Origin: an uncultured Clostridia bacterium
GTDB taxonomy: Bacteria > Bacillota > Clostridia > Oscillospirales > Oscillospiraceae
Reading direction: 5' to 3'
DNA: 64,000 bases
Assembly (NCBI GenBank): GCA_930990965.1
Contig: CAKNRQ010000003.1
Span: forward strand, 1-64,000
The position numbers and the translations under genes were made by a program. The notes beneath the pieces are model-generated. The model ran no database searches. It was not told the DNA's origin and was given only the letters and a program-made list of their open reading frames with translations. Positions within the stretch are counted from its first letter, which is position 1; each line of letters begins with the position of its first letter. This document shows positions 16,786 through 24,888 of this stretch, piece by piece.

Positions 16786-17451
16786 TCAGCTTAGATTCGC
16801 TGCTACCATAGGCAGAGTGTCGCTTACGCCGAAGACAGAAACGGTAATGGTGCAGCTTCCGTTGCCAACCTGAGTGAGAGTGCAGGTTGTTCCGGTATCG
16901 CTCGGCGTCACGGTAATGACGCTCTCGTCGCTGCTGGACCAGACTATATCACTGGGGTCTATCGTGGAAGTCTGCGGATAAATCATGACGCTTATGGTCA
17001 GCGTCTCGCCGGGTCCGTTCCAACGCGGGTCCATAGTGTAGCCCGTGTCTGTGGCGGCGGCGTTGTTGTAGTATATCGTCACGCTCTCGATGGTCGGCGT
17101 GGGCGTCGGCGGCGGGGTGGGTGTCGGCGTCGGGGGCGGCGCAGTTGTGCCGGTGACAGGCGGCACGGTGGTAACAGGCCCGCCCTGGGTGGAGCTGTTG
17201 AGGCTGATGCTGACCAGGACGACAACGGCAAGTATGACGGCGAGCAGGAGTATGCCGCCGAAAATGAGCTGCCAGCGCGCATTGCTCGCGGCGCGCTCGC
17301 CCGCGGCCGTCGAGGGGTCAGTGCTCGCGCTCGTGGCCGGGACGCGGTCGCTCTGCTTCACGCGGCGGGTGCCGCAGTACGGGCAGCGTCCTCTGAGGCC
17401 GGAGTATTGCCTTCCGCAGCGCCGGCAGGTTACACGTGGAATGAAACTCAT
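16786..17451 (-). CDS. Membrane protein: zinc ribbon, one membrane segment, Ig-like domain
   Basis: From ATG 17451 (GGAGGGG upstream) the 221 residues hold a cytoplasmic zinc ribbon (CRRCGRQYSGLRGRCPYCG, residues 9-27), a linker, one membrane segment (about 63-85), a Thr/Pro spacer with PTPTP repeats and a C-terminal Ig-like domain of the BIG2 type (IVWSSSDESVITVTPSD). The layout places the ribbon inside and the Ig-like domain outside. The function is unknown; it may sense or link to the envelope. It lies upstream of the SLH genes on the same strand but is closed by its own terminator. Confidence 0.8.
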   Translation of the reverse strand: MSFIPRVTCRRCGRQYSGLRGRCPYCGTRRVKQSDRVPATSASTDPSTAAGERAASNARWQLIFGGILLLAVILAVVVLVSISLNSSTQGGPVTTVPPVTGTTAPPPTPTPTPPPTPTPTIESVTIYYNNAAATDTGYTMDPRWNGPGETLTISVMIYPQTSTIDPSDIVWSSSDESVITVTPSDTGTTCTLTQVGNGSCTITVSVFGVSDTLPMVAANLS

Positions 17452-17546
17452 ATGAGCCCCTCCGTTCATGGAAAGAGTAATTTAAGCCAGTTGCACAGTC
17501 AGTGCATAAAAAGCTAACATAATATTACTCTTTTTCGAGCAATTCG

Positions 17547-18848
17547 TCAAGCCTGTGCCAGCTCTATTTTGACTTCTCTCCCCATTTGTGCGTCTACAAA
17601 GACGTCAACGCCTTCGCCGTCCCCATCGGAGCAGTTAAATTCCCAGCAGAGCGCCTCGTCTCCCCCATCGGAGCGCGTGAGCACGAGCTGCACACTGTCT
17701 ATGGTCAGCTCCGGATTTATCAGCGCCGCGGCGCTCTCCATGTCCACTGCCGGGTCGGGCAATTCGCGCTGGGCGTGGTTGAGGATATAGCTCGCGGCGT
17801 TATAGGCACAGACCTCGCCCGTGGCCGCGTCCAGCGTCACGGAGACGGTGTCCGGCAGGAGCAGCACTCCATTCTCCACGGGCGCAAACGTCAAGGCGCA
17901 GGCTCCGGGGTTCTCCGCGCTGCCCACAAGCTCGAACTCGCCGCCCAGCAGGCCGCTGAGGAACTCCGCGGCCTTGCTCTCGGCGCTCGCGGCGTCCAGA
18001 TCACCCTCGAGCGAAGAGCAGTTGCCGGTCAGCGAGGCGACTATACCGCCCATCTCCGTGACGTACACGCGGGACTGGTTCTCCTCGTCCCCATACTCAA
18101 AGCCGTAGCAGGGCACTTCCCCGCCCGTCAGGCCCGTGGGATTGAGCGCGCTGCGCTCGACTCCCAGGAACTCTGCCGCCTTGTCGCGCGCTACGCTCTC
18201 GCTCACTTCCTCGCCTCCGGCGAGCAGCGCGGCCTCGGTCTGGGCCGCTGAGTATTTGCCGTCGTACTCTATGCCCGGGAAATCGTCGAGGGCGGCGTCT
18301 AGCTGCACGAGCGCCGCGCCGACAGTGCCGTCGGCCTCGGAAAGCGTAGCGCCGTAGTCGTCAAGCGTGAGATCTCCCGCGTCAAGCGCGGCGAATATGC
18401 CGCCCGTCTCGAGCGAGATATTAGAAACGGCTTCACTGAGCGTGAGCAGGGTTTCGCGCTCTTCGTCCGTCATACTACGGCCCGAGGCCGTCTCTTTGGC
18501 CAAATACAGCGCGTAGTCCCCCGCGCCGTTGATATACTGCGAGAGCAGTTCGAGTTCATAGGTGGAGCCCGGCAGGCTGGCCAGTGCCGTGACGGCGCTC
18601 GCGGCGTTGGCGGCCGCCTTGGCGCAGAGCGTGGATTGCAGTGCGCTATCCGTGGCGTAATAGCTCTCGCGCATGGCCTCGTCGAGCTCCGAGAGCGCCC
18701 CGGCCAGCTCTCCCGCCGCCGCGCCGCCGTAGGCCGACGTGGACATCGCCGCGCTCTCGAGCTGGGAATCCAGCGTCCAGGCATACGCACCCACGCCGAT
18801 TATAGTCAGCGCCATCACCGCAAATATCGCAATGGCAAGCGATTTCTT
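17547..18848 (-). CDS. ypeB: Germination protein YpeB
   Basis: From ATG 18848 the 433 residues begin with a membrane anchor (about 3-22), continue with a helical region and end with PepSY-like repeats (ARDKAAEFLGV, AESKAAEFLSGLLGG, MESAAALINPEL), the YpeB layout. YpeB sits in the inner spore membrane and is needed for location and control of the cortex-lytic enzyme SleB in germination. No sleB lies beside it here, although the two are usually adjacent. The GGAGGT ribosome site is in the 3' arm of a perfect hairpin (18861-18888), so a read-through message would hide it. Confidence 0.88.
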   Translation of the reverse strand, partial: KKSLAIAIFAVMALTIIGVGAYAWTLDSQLESAAMSTSAYGGAAAGELAGALSELDEAMRESYYATDSALQSTLCAKAAANAASAVTALASLPGSTYELELLSQYINGAGDYALYLAKETASGRSMTDEERETLLTLSEAVSNISLETGGIFAALDAGDLTLDDYGATLSEADGTVGAALVQLDAALDDFPGIEYDGKYSAAQTEAALLAGGEEVSESVARDKAAEFLGVERSALNPTGLTGGEVPCYGFEYGDEENQSRVYVTEMGGIVASLTGNCSSLEGDLDAASAESKAAEFLSGLLGGEFELVGSAENPGACALTFAPVENGVLLLPDTVSVTLDAATGEVCAYNAASYILNHAQRELPDPAVDMESAAALINPELTIDSVQLVLTRSDGGDEALCWEFNCSDGDGEGVDVFVDAQMGREVKIELAQA

Positions 18849-18852
18849 CATG

Positions 18853-18888
18853 TAAAAACACCTCCGGTGGTATTTTGACCACCGGAGG
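18853..18888 (-). terminator. Hairpin that ends the reductase operon and contains the ypeB ribosome site
   Basis: On the minus strand CCTCCGGTGGT and ACCACCGGAGG pair perfectly (11 pairs, six-base loop), followed by TGTTTTTAC and the ypeB ATG. It has terminator form for the upstream 18922-20907 gene, and GGAGG of ypeB is inside its 3' arm. Confidence 0.7.
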
Positions 18889-18921
18889 CGCAAATAATTA
18901 TTGGAAGTTTTGCTCGATTTT

Positions 18922-20907
18922 TTACAGCTTGCGCGCTATTTCGAAGGCCTCAGAAACAGCAGTGCGAATGTTACCCACGGCTTTGCCGTCGCCGACCTCA
19001 AAGACCTCTATGCCCGAGTACATGAGCTCCTCGCGCATGCTCTCATTGGGATTGAGGCCGATGCAGAACACCACATCGTCCGCAGGCAAAGTTACACGCA
19101 CTCCGTCTTTGCCTTCAATTACGGCGCCTTCGTCGTTGACAGCGGCTATCTTGTGCCCAGTTTTTATGTCAACCTTATAGTAGGCAAGCAGGTCGCGCAG
19201 CATCATATCGACGGGCTGCGGCACAGCCGGGCCGGAGGAGAGTATGTCGTCCAGCGCCTCGACGATGGTGACCTGCTTGCCCTGATAACGGGCGAGGTCA
19301 TATGCCAGTTCGCTGCCGGTGAGGCCGCCGCCGACTACGACGACCCTGCCGCCGACGCTGCGCTTGTCCATAAGCACGTCGTAGCACACCACGGCCTTTT
19401 TGTGGTCCCAGCCCTCTACGAACTTGGGTACGAAGTGATAGGAGCCTACGGCCAGGATGACGGTGTCAGCTCCGGAGTTCTTGAGGAAGTTGGCGTCTAC
19501 GTGGCAGTTGAGGTGCACAGGCACGTTCAGGCGCTTGAGCTCGTTCTGATACCAGAGGTTGAGCCTGGCTATGCCGGTTTTGAAGGGGTGGCTGCCGGCC
19601 TCGTTGAGATGGCCGCCCATCACCGGCCCTGCCTCATAGATCTCCACGTCGTGGCCGCGCAACTTGGCCGTGCGCGCGCACTCCATGCCAGCCACGCCCA
19701 CGCCTACGACGATAACCTTCTTGGGGTTAGTGGCACGGTTGAGTTCGTAGCTGAACTCCTGGGCGGTGTTCGGATTCACGCTGCACTGGATGGAGCCGAT
19801 GGCGAAGAGGCTTGCGATGCAGTTCTGGCAGGAGATGCAGGGCCTGATACGCTCGGGCGTGCCCATTTCCAGCTTCTTGGCAAAGGCCGGGTCGGCCAGG
19901 GAGCCGCGCGCGAGGGCCACGCCGTCAGTTGCGCCGGAGGCCACGGCCTCCTCGGCCACGTCGGGGTCATCCATCTTGCCCGCTATAAATACGGGTATGT
20001 TCACCGCCGCCTTGACCGCGCGGGAGAGCTCGAGGTTGTAGCCATAGGGCTGGTAATAGGGCGGGCAGGCGTAGTAGAAGCTGTCGTATGTACCGCTGTT
20101 GCAGTTGAGCATGTCGTAGCCGTAGCTCTCCAGCTTCCGGGCGATGGCCACGGCGTCCTCGACGGTGCGGCCGACCTCTTTTTCACCGAAGAGCGAGGGC
20201 TTGTTGAAGTCCTCCATCCACCATTTGAGGCCCATGCGTATGCTGACGGGGTAGTCCTCGCCGCACTCGCGCTTGATGCCCTCGACTATCTTCTTGCATA
20301 TCAGCAGCCTTCCGTCCAGGTCGCCGCCGTACTCGTCCGTGCGGTGGTTGGTGAATGGCTGGGCAAACTGGTCGAGCAGATAGCCCCAGTGCATGGCGTG
20401 GACCTCCACCCCGTCAAAGCCGCAGCTCTTGACGAACTTGGCGCACTCTATTTCCTGGGCTATTTTTTCCTCTATCTCCTCGCGGGTGAGCGTGGGGAGG
20501 ATGCGCTTGGGGTCGTAGAGGTACGGCAGCGGCGAGGGCGTCTTCTCGGTGCGCATGCGGCCGTGGCCGGTGGAGAGCTGGATAAACACCTTGGTGCCGT
20601 AGGCGTGGATGCGGTCGAGGGTGGTGGCGGCCGCCTGCTTGAAGTGCTTGGGCGCGTAGAGCGGCGACACCGCGTCCTCGTGCGGGTCCTTGACATCGAC
20701 CGTCATGTCGCTGGGGATGGCGCCGAGTGTAATGAGGCCGAAGCCGCCGCGAGCCCTCTCACACAGGTAGTCGGTCATATTAAAGCTGTACTCTCCCTTG
20801 TCAAGGTACATCACGAAACGCTCTCCGGCCGGTGAAACGGAAAGACGGTTTTTGAGAGTGATATTGCCCACTTTGAGCGGGCGCATCAAGTTGGGGTATG
20901 ATTTCAT
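18922..20907 (-). CDS. NADH:flavin oxidoreductase of the 2,4-dienoyl-CoA reductase/BaiCD type
   Basis: The 661-residue protein has the three-part layout of old-yellow-enzyme reductases. An FMN barrel (1-370, with EVHAMHWGYLLDQF and NHRTDEYGG) is followed by the cluster motif CISCQNC plus a downstream CSVNP for 4Fe-4S, then FAD- and NAD(P)H-binding halves (VVGVGVAGMECAR; VVVVGGGLTGSELA). Relatives reduce activated C=C bonds in dienoyl-CoA, bile acid or plant-derived substrates. The substrate cannot be read from sequence. It follows TRAP permease genes in one operon, so it probably works on a compound imported by that carrier. GGAGG precedes the ATG. Confidence 0.88.
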   Translation of the reverse strand: MKSYPNLMRPLKVGNITLKNRLSVSPAGERFVMYLDKGEYSFNMTDYLCERARGGFGLITLGAIPSDMTVDVKDPHEDAVSPLYAPKHFKQAAATTLDRIHAYGTKVFIQLSTGHGRMRTEKTPSPLPYLYDPKRILPTLTREEIEEKIAQEIECAKFVKSCGFDGVEVHAMHWGYLLDQFAQPFTNHRTDEYGGDLDGRLLICKKIVEGIKRECGEDYPVSIRMGLKWWMEDFNKPSLFGEKEVGRTVEDAVAIARKLESYGYDMLNCNSGTYDSFYYACPPYYQPYGYNLELSRAVKAAVNIPVFIAGKMDDPDVAEEAVASGATDGVALARGSLADPAFAKKLEMGTPERIRPCISCQNCIASLFAIGSIQCSVNPNTAQEFSYELNRATNPKKVIVVGVGVAGMECARTAKLRGHDVEIYEAGPVMGGHLNEAGSHPFKTGIARLNLWYQNELKRLNVPVHLNCHVDANFLKNSGADTVILAVGSYHFVPKFVEGWDHKKAVVCYDVLMDKRSVGGRVVVVGGGLTGSELAYDLARYQGKQVTIVEALDDILSSGPAVPQPVDMMLRDLLAYYKVDIKTGHKIAAVNDEGAVIEGKDGVRVTLPADDVVFCIGLNPNESMREELMYSGIEVFEVGDGKAVGNIRTAVSEAFEIARKL

Positions 20908-20958
20908 ATTGACCTCCGGATAAATCTTACTTCTTCTCTCTGGCAGGGCCTATTTGGC

Positions 20959-21237
20959 CTAGTCCGACTTGTTTTTCTTGCTGTTTATCTCGAACATGTA
21001 CATCTTCTCCCCCGCCAGATACATATTCACGATGCCGAGGAAGGCAAGCACTATGCCCGCGATATAGATGCAGTGGAAAAACACGGTTGTGCAGAACTCG
21101 TGTATGCTCATGGCGCCTTCGCCGCCTATGATAAAGGCCACGATATACAGCAGCGCGCCTATGAGGGCGAGAGTCATGAGTATGCACAGGCCCCAGGCAA
21201 ATATGGGGCGCGTAACTTTCAGTATCTTTTCTCTCAT
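20959..21237 (-). CDS. Small two-helix membrane protein next to the TRAP permease
   Basis: The 92 residues contain two membrane segments (about 12-38 and 52-74) and a basic C-terminal tail ending NSKKNKSD. It is placed between the large TRAP permease and the reductase, with GAGGTGA upstream of its ATG and only eight bases after the permease stop. TRAP systems normally have a four-helix DctQ subunit of about 160 residues; this protein is half that size and shows no DctQ motif I recognise. It may be a reduced or analogous small subunit. Confidence 0.7.
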   Translation of the reverse strand: MREKILKVTRPIFAWGLCILMTLALIGALLYIVAFIIGGEGAMSIHEFCTTVFFHCIYIAGIVLAFLGIVNMYLAGEKMYMFEINSKKNKSD

Positions 21238-21245
21238 AATTCACC

Positions 21246-22601
21246 TCACGAAAGCAGACCGAACATCGGTATCCAGCCCATGAGCATGGCGACAGTGAGA
21301 ATATATTGTCCCACGCACCAGACTATGGTGAGTTTGACTGTCTTCTGGTAGTCCGACTCCGCTATGCCCATGCACACAAAGAGGCAAAGCGCAAAGGGCG
21401 GGGTCATATGTCCCATGGCGAGGCACATGACGTTCACCATCATGGCCGCGAGCATGGGGTGTATGCCCACGGATACGGCTATGGGTATAAACGCGCCGCA
21501 AAACATACTGACGATGCTCATTGGCTCCATAAACATGCCCAGGAAGGTGAAAATGAGCGGGATCACTATTGCGACAAACCAGCGTGGGATTGAGATTCCG
21601 GCCAGCGAAGCGCTGAGGCTCTCGGCCACGCCCATGTCAGTGAAGAGTTCGGTGATGGCAAATCCGGCAAAAGCCATGACGAGCACGGGAGCGACGCTGC
21701 CCTCGCCCCCGTAAAAGGCGCTGGCCAGCTCCTTAAAGCTGAAGCGGTTGCCCTTCTGCACATATAGCAGCACGACAACCAGCGAGGCCACGCTGGGTAT
21801 AACCGTGAGCAGTATGTTGGAGAACACACCCGCCGCCTCTTCGCCCAGGCGCGCGGCGACAAGGGTGTCGTTGAAGAGGGCATCAAACATGAAGGGGATG
21901 AAGATGATAACGGGCAGTAGCAGGCTTCGCCAGCCCTCTTTCATCGCCTGTTTGAACGTCGGGCGCTGTTCCTTAGGTATTGGCGCCACGTGCTGGCGCT
22001 TTATGAGGATATAGAGCGTTATAAACCTCTGCATCAGCAACCAGAATGACACCACCCAGGCCAGGAGCCAAAACTGCGAGAAAGTGTACTCGGGGTACAT
22101 GGTGACGAGTATAGAGTGGCAGAGCACTATCGCTCCCGCAGGAGGTATGATGGGGCCGAGCGAACTTGCCGCCATCTCTATTGTTGCAGCCATCTCCGCG
22201 GAGAAGCCGGATCTCTTCATTGCGGGTATGGTGATAACGCCTATCGCCGCAGCGTTTCCCGGACCGGTGCCGGAAAGGGCTCCCATAGCCGCGCTGCCCA
22301 CCAGGGCGACATAGCCCGCGCCGCCGGAAAAGCGGCCCACAATAGACACGATAATGTTTATCATGTCCGAGATGATGCCGGTCTTTTCAAAAATCATGCC
22401 GAAAGCTATGAACGCGGATATGGAAAAGAGCATGTAATTGCTGGCAGTGTTATATAGATAAGTGCCTATGTTCGAGAGATTGCCGGATATGATGACGAGA
22501 AATATGAACGCGAGGAAAATTACCTCGTACATAGGCCGGCGCACAATCGTGAACATAATGGCCACAAAGGTGATCAGAACAACAAAGTATAACCATTCCA
22601 C
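21246..22601 (-). CDS. TRAP transporter large permease (DctM-like)
   Basis: The 451-residue protein has about 12 membrane segments and the DctM signature around GPGNAAAIGVITIPAMKRSG and ASSLGPIIPPAG. TRAP carriers import organic acids with a sodium gradient and normally need a periplasmic binding protein (DctP or TAXI type). No binding protein gene is in this operon or elsewhere in the window. The start codon is GTG at 22601 with GGAGG ten bases before it. A LysR gene diverges from it, and a flavin reductase ends the operon, which suggests uptake and reduction of one organic acid. Confidence 0.85.
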   Translation of the reverse strand: MEWLYFVVLITFVAIMFTIVRRPMYEVIFLAFIFLVIISGNLSNIGTYLYNTASNYMLFSISAFIAFGMIFEKTGIISDMINIIVSIVGRFSGGAGYVALVGSAAMGALSGTGPGNAAAIGVITIPAMKRSGFSAEMAATIEMAASSLGPIIPPAGAIVLCHSILVTMYPEYTFSQFWLLAWVVSFWLLMQRFITLYILIKRQHVAPIPKEQRPTFKQAMKEGWRSLLLPVIIFIPFMFDALFNDTLVAARLGEEAAGVFSNILLTVIPSVASLVVVLLYVQKGNRFSFKELASAFYGGEGSVAPVLVMAFAGFAITELFTDMGVAESLSASLAGISIPRWFVAIVIPLIFTFLGMFMEPMSIVSMFCGAFIPIAVSVGIHPMLAAMMVNVMCLAMGHMTPPFALCLFVCMGIAESDYQKTVKLTIVWCVGQYILTVAMLMGWIPMFGLLS

Positions 22602-22644
22602 TATGCTACCGCCTCCTTAATACTGGTTTTGATACGCTGTACTA

Positions 22645-22672
22645 TTGATTTTTGCCGAATGCGTGATAAAAT
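22645..22672 (+). promoter_or_regulatory. Promoter of the LysR gene
   Basis: TTGATT, 16 bases, TAAAAT, ending 30 bases before the start codon, within the 100-base divergent region shared with the TRAP operon. Confidence 0.5.
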
Positions 22673-22701
22673 TATATCAGAAAAGTTTCGGAGCGTGAAA
22701 A

Positions 22702-23601
22702 ATGACCCTTCAGCAACTCAAGTACTTTCTTGAAATAGCAAAGACCAAAAACTTCTCCACCGCAGCGAAGAATCTCTTCGTCGCCCAGTCAAGCGTCAGC
22801 TACGCTATACACGAACTGGAGCAGGAGCTCAAAGTTCCTCTCTTCGTGCGCGACGTGAACCGCAAGGTCACGCTCACCGAGTACGGCGAGAAGTATCTGC
22901 CATACGCAGAGCGCATTTTTAATCTCCTGGACGAGGGTGAGAATGAGCTCAAGAGCATGAGCAACCCCCTCTCCGGCACAGTGCGCATGGGTTTTTTCTA
23001 CTGCGTGGCCAATTCGGAGATACCCAAAATATTCAGGCAGTTCTATGAGGACAACCCGAACTGCAACATATTCCTGGACTTCGACGTGAACCACGGCCAG
23101 GGCAGCATGGACGAGCAGCTCCTGCTGGGAAAATTCGACCTCATAATTTCGGCCGGAGACGAGATTAAAAACTGTGACCGCGTGCGCATAGGCCGTCAAA
23201 AGCTCAAGGTCATAGTGGCAAACAACCACTATCTGGCCGACCGCAAGCTTGTCGGCCTCTCCGACCTCGACGGTATCCCGCTCATCGGCATAAACCCGAG
23301 CTCCAGCATCGACGGCTGGATACGCGAGATGTACCGGCGCGAGGGGCTCAAGCCCGACATAAGCTATTGCTCCAACTGGATAACCCAGTTTGGCTACGTG
23401 GCCATGAACTACGGCATCGCCATATCGCCAAGTATGCCCATGTACAAGGACTACATCGTCGAGCTAGAGCTGGATAATCCCATGAACTGGCGCGATCTCT
23501 ACCTCCACTGGCCTCAGAACCGCAAGCTGACCAAGGCTGCGGAGTTTGTCCGCGACTATATTGTCTCAGCCACGGACACAAGCGAACTTATAGAGGGTTA
23601 A
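22702..23601 (+). CDS. LysR-family transcriptional regulator
   Basis: The 299 residues start with the winged helix (LQQLKYFLEIAKTKNFSTAAKNLF) and continue with the ligand-binding domain of the family from about 90. GGAG lies nine bases before the ATG. It diverges from the TRAP permease and flavin-reductase operon and most likely controls it in response to the transported compound or its product. Its effector domain does not closely resemble that of the regulator at 8.0 kb beyond family features. Confidence 0.9.
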   Translation: MTLQQLKYFLEIAKTKNFSTAAKNLFVAQSSVSYAIHELEQELKVPLFVRDVNRKVTLTEYGEKYLPYAERIFNLLDEGENELKSMSNPLSGTVRMGFFYCVANSEIPKIFRQFYEDNPNCNIFLDFDVNHGQGSMDEQLLLGKFDLIISAGDEIKNCDRVRIGRQKLKVIVANNHYLADRKLVGLSDLDGIPLIGINPSSSIDGWIREMYRREGLKPDISYCSNWITQFGYVAMNYGIAISPSMPMYKDYIVELELDNPMNWRDLYLHWPQNRKLTKAAEFVRDYIVSATDTSELIEG

Positions 23602-23612
23602 TCCTCACTTTC

Positions 23613-23643
23613 GGGCCTGCGGCATGCCGCAGGCCCTTTTTAT
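23613..23643 (+). terminator. Terminator of the LysR gene
   Basis: GGGCCTGCGGCA and TGCCGCAGGCCC form a self-complementary stem followed by TTTTTATT. Confidence 0.85.
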
Positions 23644-23644
23644 T

Positions 23645-24874
23645 TCAGTTGAGGTTCTGCAGGGGCTTCTTGATAACGTACATGTACACCGCGGCAACGC
23701 AGGCCACGACAGACATGATGATACCGGCGAGGAAGCTGTTCTCCATACCGCCGCCGAAGAAGTTGGCTACAAAACCGAGCACCTGCACGGCAACGGAGGT
23801 GCCGATGTTGGCTATGCCCCAGACCAGGCTCATGGCCACAGGCACGAGGACCAGAGGCACATAGTTGGAGGCCTTGGCGTAGAGCGTGGAGTGGCACAGC
23901 GCGGTAGCCAGACCGGCGATGAGGCCGCAGGCGTAGGCGCCGAAGAGGCTCTTGGAGACCATCATGATGACGAGACCCACGCCCATTGTTATGTAGCCGA
24001 CGGGAATCATCCAGTTCTTGAGCAGCTTCTTGAATACCGGATAGAGAGAGGTAAAGACTATGAGACCCACGCGGTAGAGCGAGGTGGCCGTGCCAGCCTG
24101 GGCGCTCGTGCCGAGCTCGTACTCGGTGATTATGTAAGAGCTGACGTTGGTGTTGAAAGCGTACTGCGCGAGGTAGAAGATGCAGTGGACCAGGCCCATC
24201 AGGATTATCCAGCCGATAGCCTTGCGGGGTATGTCGCTTATCCTGGCCTTGGGCTTGTCTGCTCCGGTGTCCTCGGGCACTATGGATGGAACTTCAGCTT
24301 TGGCCTTCTTCATCATGATGATGTAGATAACCATGCTGACGATCGGTATTACACCGAGCAGATAGGCGTTATACCAGTCAGCTCCGTCGTTTCCGGCGGC
24401 AATGATGCCTGCTACCTGGAGAATAATGAGGGTACCGACGCTTATCCAGACGTTGTAGTTGGCTATGCGCTTGTCGCGGTCCTGCGACGGGAAGTGATCG
24501 GTGATGATGCTGTTGAGCAGCGGGACGTAGGCACCCTGGGAGAAGCCGGCGAAGAAGCAGGCCACGCTCAACAGATAGAACGGCAGGTGGAAGCGCCCGA
24601 CTATATAGAACATGGCGCAGTAGATGACGATACTCACGAGCGCGAGATACGAGAGCTTCACCTTGTTGAACTTGAGTGTGAGCGGTCCAATCAGGAATGA
24701 CACTATGAGTCCGAACAGGTTAGGCAGGGTTATAAGGCTCGCCACCTGGGTCTGCGGCACCTCCGGATACGCCATACCTATGTAGGCATTGGTGACCTGG
24801 GTTATAAACCAGAGCAGGAACGTCGCTGCAAACAGGTCTATGGCGATTATGATCTGTCTCTGTCTTGCGTTCAT
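23645..24874 (-). CDS. Major facilitator superfamily transporter
   Basis: The 409 residues form about 12 membrane segments in two halves with a cytoplasmic loop near 200-225 (KKAKAEVPSIVPEDTG). The N-terminal half shows an MFS-type loop GPLTLKFNKVKLSYLAL. I cannot assign a substrate. Its start is 14 bases after the stop of an iron alcohol dehydrogenase, so the two share a message. A role in exchanging the alcohol or aldehyde substrate, or a related acid, is reasonable but only inferred. Confidence 0.82.
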   Translation of the reverse strand: MNARQRQIIIAIDLFAATFLLWFITQVTNAYIGMAYPEVPQTQVASLITLPNLFGLIVSFLIGPLTLKFNKVKLSYLALVSIVIYCAMFYIVGRFHLPFYLLSVACFFAGFSQGAYVPLLNSIITDHFPSQDRDKRIANYNVWISVGTLIILQVAGIIAAGNDGADWYNAYLLGVIPIVSMVIYIIMMKKAKAEVPSIVPEDTGADKPKARISDIPRKAIGWIILMGLVHCIFYLAQYAFNTNVSSYIITEYELGTSAQAGTATSLYRVGLIVFTSLYPVFKKLLKNWMIPVGYITMGVGLVIMMVSKSLFGAYACGLIAGLATALCHSTLYAKASNYVPLVLVPVAMSLVWGIANIGTSVAVQVLGFVANFFGGGMENSFLAGIIMSVVACVAAVYMYVIKKPLQNLN

Positions 24875-24888
24875 TTTCTGCCCCCCTG

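Noticed and set aside
17079..17455. Plus- and minus-strand Gly/Val- or Pro-rich frames at the PTPTP linker
   Set aside because: They are low-complexity reflections of the Thr/Pro spacer of the zinc-ribbon/Ig-like protein.
18901..20835. A 644-codon open frame on the plus strand opposite the flavin reductase gene
   Set aside because: It is a shadow of a GC-rich gene: it shows no recognisable family and has no ribosome site, while the minus strand encodes a complete old-yellow-type enzyme.
18922..20907. Assignment as a bile-acid baiCD/baiH gene
   Set aside because: Only general family resemblance is visible; no other bai gene is near, and the neighbours are a TRAP permease and a LysR gene.
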